A DNA stretch of 7,029 bases from Candidatus Tectimicrobiota bacterium (GTDB taxonomy: Bacteria > JACPSX01), in contig JACPSX010000077.1 in assembly GCA_016193065.1 (NCBI GenBank), positions 2,330 through 9,358 on the forward strand, read 5' to 3'. The notes under the pieces are model-generated. The model saw nothing but the letters and a program-made list of their open reading frames with translations, searched no databases and was not told the origin of the DNA. The position numbers and the translations under genes were made by a program. Positions 6,090-7,029 of this stretch are shown here, piece by piece (position 1 is the stretch's first letter; the number at the start of each line of letters is the position of its first letter).

Positions 6090-6484
6090 TCATTCTTCCA
6101 GGAGGTGGAGAGGAAAATCCTTGTGACGGCGAATGAGCCGAAAGTCTTCCCGGTTGTACGTGAAAAGCGTTGCGCCAATTCTCCTGGCGCAGAGGGCTAT
6201 GAGAATGTCGTTGAGCAGCAAGGGCAATTTGGACCGCCAGCTCCGCTCTCTTGCCATGATGGCCACGACGACCTCCGATGCCTCGATCCAGTCTTCAAAA
6301 GTCGGGGCAACCACGCGACCGGTGCGCTCCATGGGTCGGATGAACTCCTCTAACAAATTCCGGGTGCGGCGGTTCTGAGCATTTACGTGCAGCTCGTAGG
6401 CAACAACGGCGGAAAGAACTGAACCCTCTTTTCCTCGGAGCGGACAGTTGCCAGATAGACGTTCGTGTCCAGCAGGTATTTCAC
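6090..6484 (-). pseudogene. vapC: VapC-type PIN-domain toxin, frameshifted
   Basis: VapC toxins are PIN-fold, metal-dependent RNases neutralised by a partner VapB. Translation should begin at GTG 6484-6482, which overlaps the antitoxin stop in a GTGA junction. This frame reads VKYLLDTNVYLATVRSEEKR then VQF and, after a few more residues, stops (34 codons). The rest of the PIN domain is in the -1/+2 frame from about 6416 down to the TGA at 6090: LSAVVAYELHVNAQ, then LLNDILIALCARRIGATLF, then TYNREDFRLI. PIN acids are present across both pieces: D6 in LLDTN, Glu in AYEL, Asp in LLNDIL, Asp in REDF. The break lies at about 6413-6420. The joined product would be about 131 residues, and the segment between VRSEE and LSAVV looks short, so a small out-of-frame deletion is likelier than a single lost base. 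A sequencing or assembly error cannot be excluded. Confidence 0.8.
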
Positions 6485-6675
6485 CGATAGGTTGTCCGGA
6501 AGCGACCTTCTCTGAGCAGCCTGTCCAGGGATTCTTGAATCTCTTGGTCCTCAACGGTTTTCTGCAAGGCCCTGTGGATCGCTTCCGTGTCCGTCTTGGC
6601 GTTTAACAGCCGGCGGACTTTCGCAATCATCCTACCATCCAGGTTGTAAGTCTTCTTTCTCACTGTCGCTTTCAC
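6481..6675 (-). CDS. vapB: VapB-type antitoxin
   Basis: A 64-residue partner of the adjacent PIN toxin, expected to bind and inhibit it and to repress their shared promoter. Residues about 1-42 look like a short ribbon-helix-helix DNA-binding domain (KKTYNLDGRMIAKVRRLLNA followed by KTDTEAIHRALQ); the C-terminal tail (about 43-64, QESLDRLLREGRFRTTYR) is charged, as expected for toxin binding. The GTG start at 6675 has AAAGGAG six bases upstream. Its TGA (6483-6481) overlaps the toxin GTG, a standard coupling arrangement. The frame appears intact even though the toxin is broken, which is the safe order of decay for such pairs. Confidence 0.82.
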   Translation of the reverse strand: MKATVRKKTYNLDGRMIAKVRRLLNAKTDTEAIHRALQKTVEDQEIQESLDRLLREGRFRTTYR

Positions 6676-6708
6676 ACTAGGCTCCTTTGCGATGCGTCAC
6701 ATATGGAT

Positions 6709-6737
6709 AATGTAACAATCTTGTCCATATCGGTCAA
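6709..6737 (-). promoter_or_regulatory. Predicted sigma-70 promoter of vapBC
   Basis: On the minus strand: -35 TTGACC (6737-6732), 17-base spacer, -10 TACATT (6714-6709). Five of six and four of six consensus bases with ideal spacing. Transcription would begin near 6702, about 27 bases before the vapB GTG. An imperfect dyad GGACAA...TTATCC spans the spacer and -10, where a VapB operator would be expected. Confidence 0.55.
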
Positions 6738-6811
6738 GTGTGCCGTGGCCCCGGTTCTTTCCTTCAACCCGCAGCGGCGGGAGTGGAAGAGGGGAGGGGA
6801 AAAATTGCGAA

Positions 6812-6854
6812 TCCCTTCCCCCGGGTACCCTTTGGGTGCAGGGAGGGGAAGGGA
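6812..6854. repeat. Ten-pair inverted repeat with inner hairpin (REP-like)
   Basis: TCCCTTCCCC (6812-6821) pairs perfectly with GGGGAAGGGA (6845-6854). Inside, ACCC (6827-6830) and GGGT (6834-6837) close a TTT loop. Flanks on both sides are strongly G-rich on the plus strand. This fits a dispersed intergenic palindrome. It lies downstream of the minus-strand FGE-family gene and upstream of vapB, and lacks a T-run, so it is not a classic terminator. Confidence 0.55.
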
Positions 6855-6933
6855 GGGGGTGAGTCCCCGGGACAGTGGAAAAAGATTCGGAGAAGATTTC
6901 ATCAGCAATCAGCAAACAGAAGACAGCAGACAA

Positions 6934-7029
6934 CTACTTCTGGGGAGAACTCTGAGGCACCACCACACACCGAAACCCGAGACCGTCGTACCCGGAGACC
7001 GGGGCGACGCCGCGGCTGCGGGAGGCGCA
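6934..7029 (-). CDS. C-terminal end of a formylglycine-generating-enzyme / SUMF1-family protein (partial)
   Basis: The minus-strand frame from the window edge to TAG at 6936-6934 reads CASRSRGVAPVSGYDGLGFR and then CVVVPQSSPQK. The order (C/R)ASR, about eleven residues, then GFR near the C-terminus is the ending of FGE-sulfatase domain proteins, a fold shared by true formylglycine-generating enzymes, ergothioneine-type EgtB sulfoxide synthases, serine/threonine-kinase-linked proteins and accessory proteins of variable systems. Only 31 residues are in view, so the subfamily, and whether it has the catalytic cysteines of a real FGE, cannot be told. Most of the gene lies beyond the right edge. 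Confidence 0.75.
   Translation of the reverse strand, partial: CASRSRGVAPVSGYDGLGFRCVVVPQSSPQK

Larger units (their letters stand above)
6676..6933. other. Intergenic, G/C-skewed and repeat-rich; no gene seen
   Basis: Beyond the vapBC promoter this gap has no convincing coding frame. The long minus-strand frames over 6672-6933 are low-complexity products of C-rich sequence (Pro/Leu/Ser-rich) and differ in reading frame over the same bases. It holds the purine-rich hairpin at 6812-6854 and a short tandem-like CAGCA-rich tract at 6899-6930 (ATCAGCAATCAGCAA and related units). Confidence 0.6.

Noticed and set aside
6484-6554. Upstream extension of the vapC second frame to an ATG at 6554
   Set aside because: It lies entirely within vapB in another frame and lacks the PIN LLDTN motif, which is found in the frame starting at GTG 6484.

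Overview
The window looks like a chromosomal stretch from a GC-rich, flagellated Gram-negative bacterium. A Slt70-type transglycosylase, a diguanylate cyclase, an NtrC-type sigma-54 activator and a very short flagellar rod protein together suggest a deltaproteobacterium (Desulfobacterota) or a nearby lineage such as NC10 or Nitrospirota. That placement rests on gene style, not on a marker gene, and is tentative.

Layout, left to right. (1) Positions 2-1483 (+) hold the C-terminal part of a TPR-containing soluble lytic transglycosylase, cut by the window edge. (2) Positions 1484-1765 are a non-coding leader full of complementary segments, several of them mutually exclusive; the last hairpin brackets the Shine-Dalgarno of a 31-codon ORF that overlaps the start of the next gene. 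(3) Positions 1773-3872 (+) encode a PocR-GAF-GAF-GGDEF diguanylate cyclase with an intact GGEEF active site and inhibitory site. (4) Positions 3954-5321 (+) encode a complete sigma-54-dependent response regulator. It lies 81 bases downstream and is probably co-transcribed; no histidine kinase is in view. (5) Positions 5322-5656 are intergenic and contain a roughly 187-base nested inverted-repeat element, then a candidate sigma-28 promoter. (6) Positions 5657-6007 (+) encode a compact FlgC-like flagellar rod protein. (7) On the minus strand, 6090-6675 is a VapBC toxin-antitoxin pair whose toxin gene is frameshifted. (8) A further repeat-rich gap follows, and at 6934-7029 (-) is the C-terminal end of a formylglycine-generating-enzyme/sulfatase-modifying-factor family protein.

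Functionally, the centre is a signalling cluster: a c-di-GMP synthase with a small-molecule-type sensor domain and a sigma-54 activator, next to a flagellar structural gene. A link to motility or lifestyle control is plausible, but it rests only on neighbourhood. The right third (vapBC remnant, dispersed palindromic repeats, FGE fragment) has the character of an accessory region.

No complete novel system can be proven from this sequence alone. The observations most worth pursuing are the structured leader before the diguanylate cyclase, the nested palindromic element at 5410-5596, and the broken vapC.
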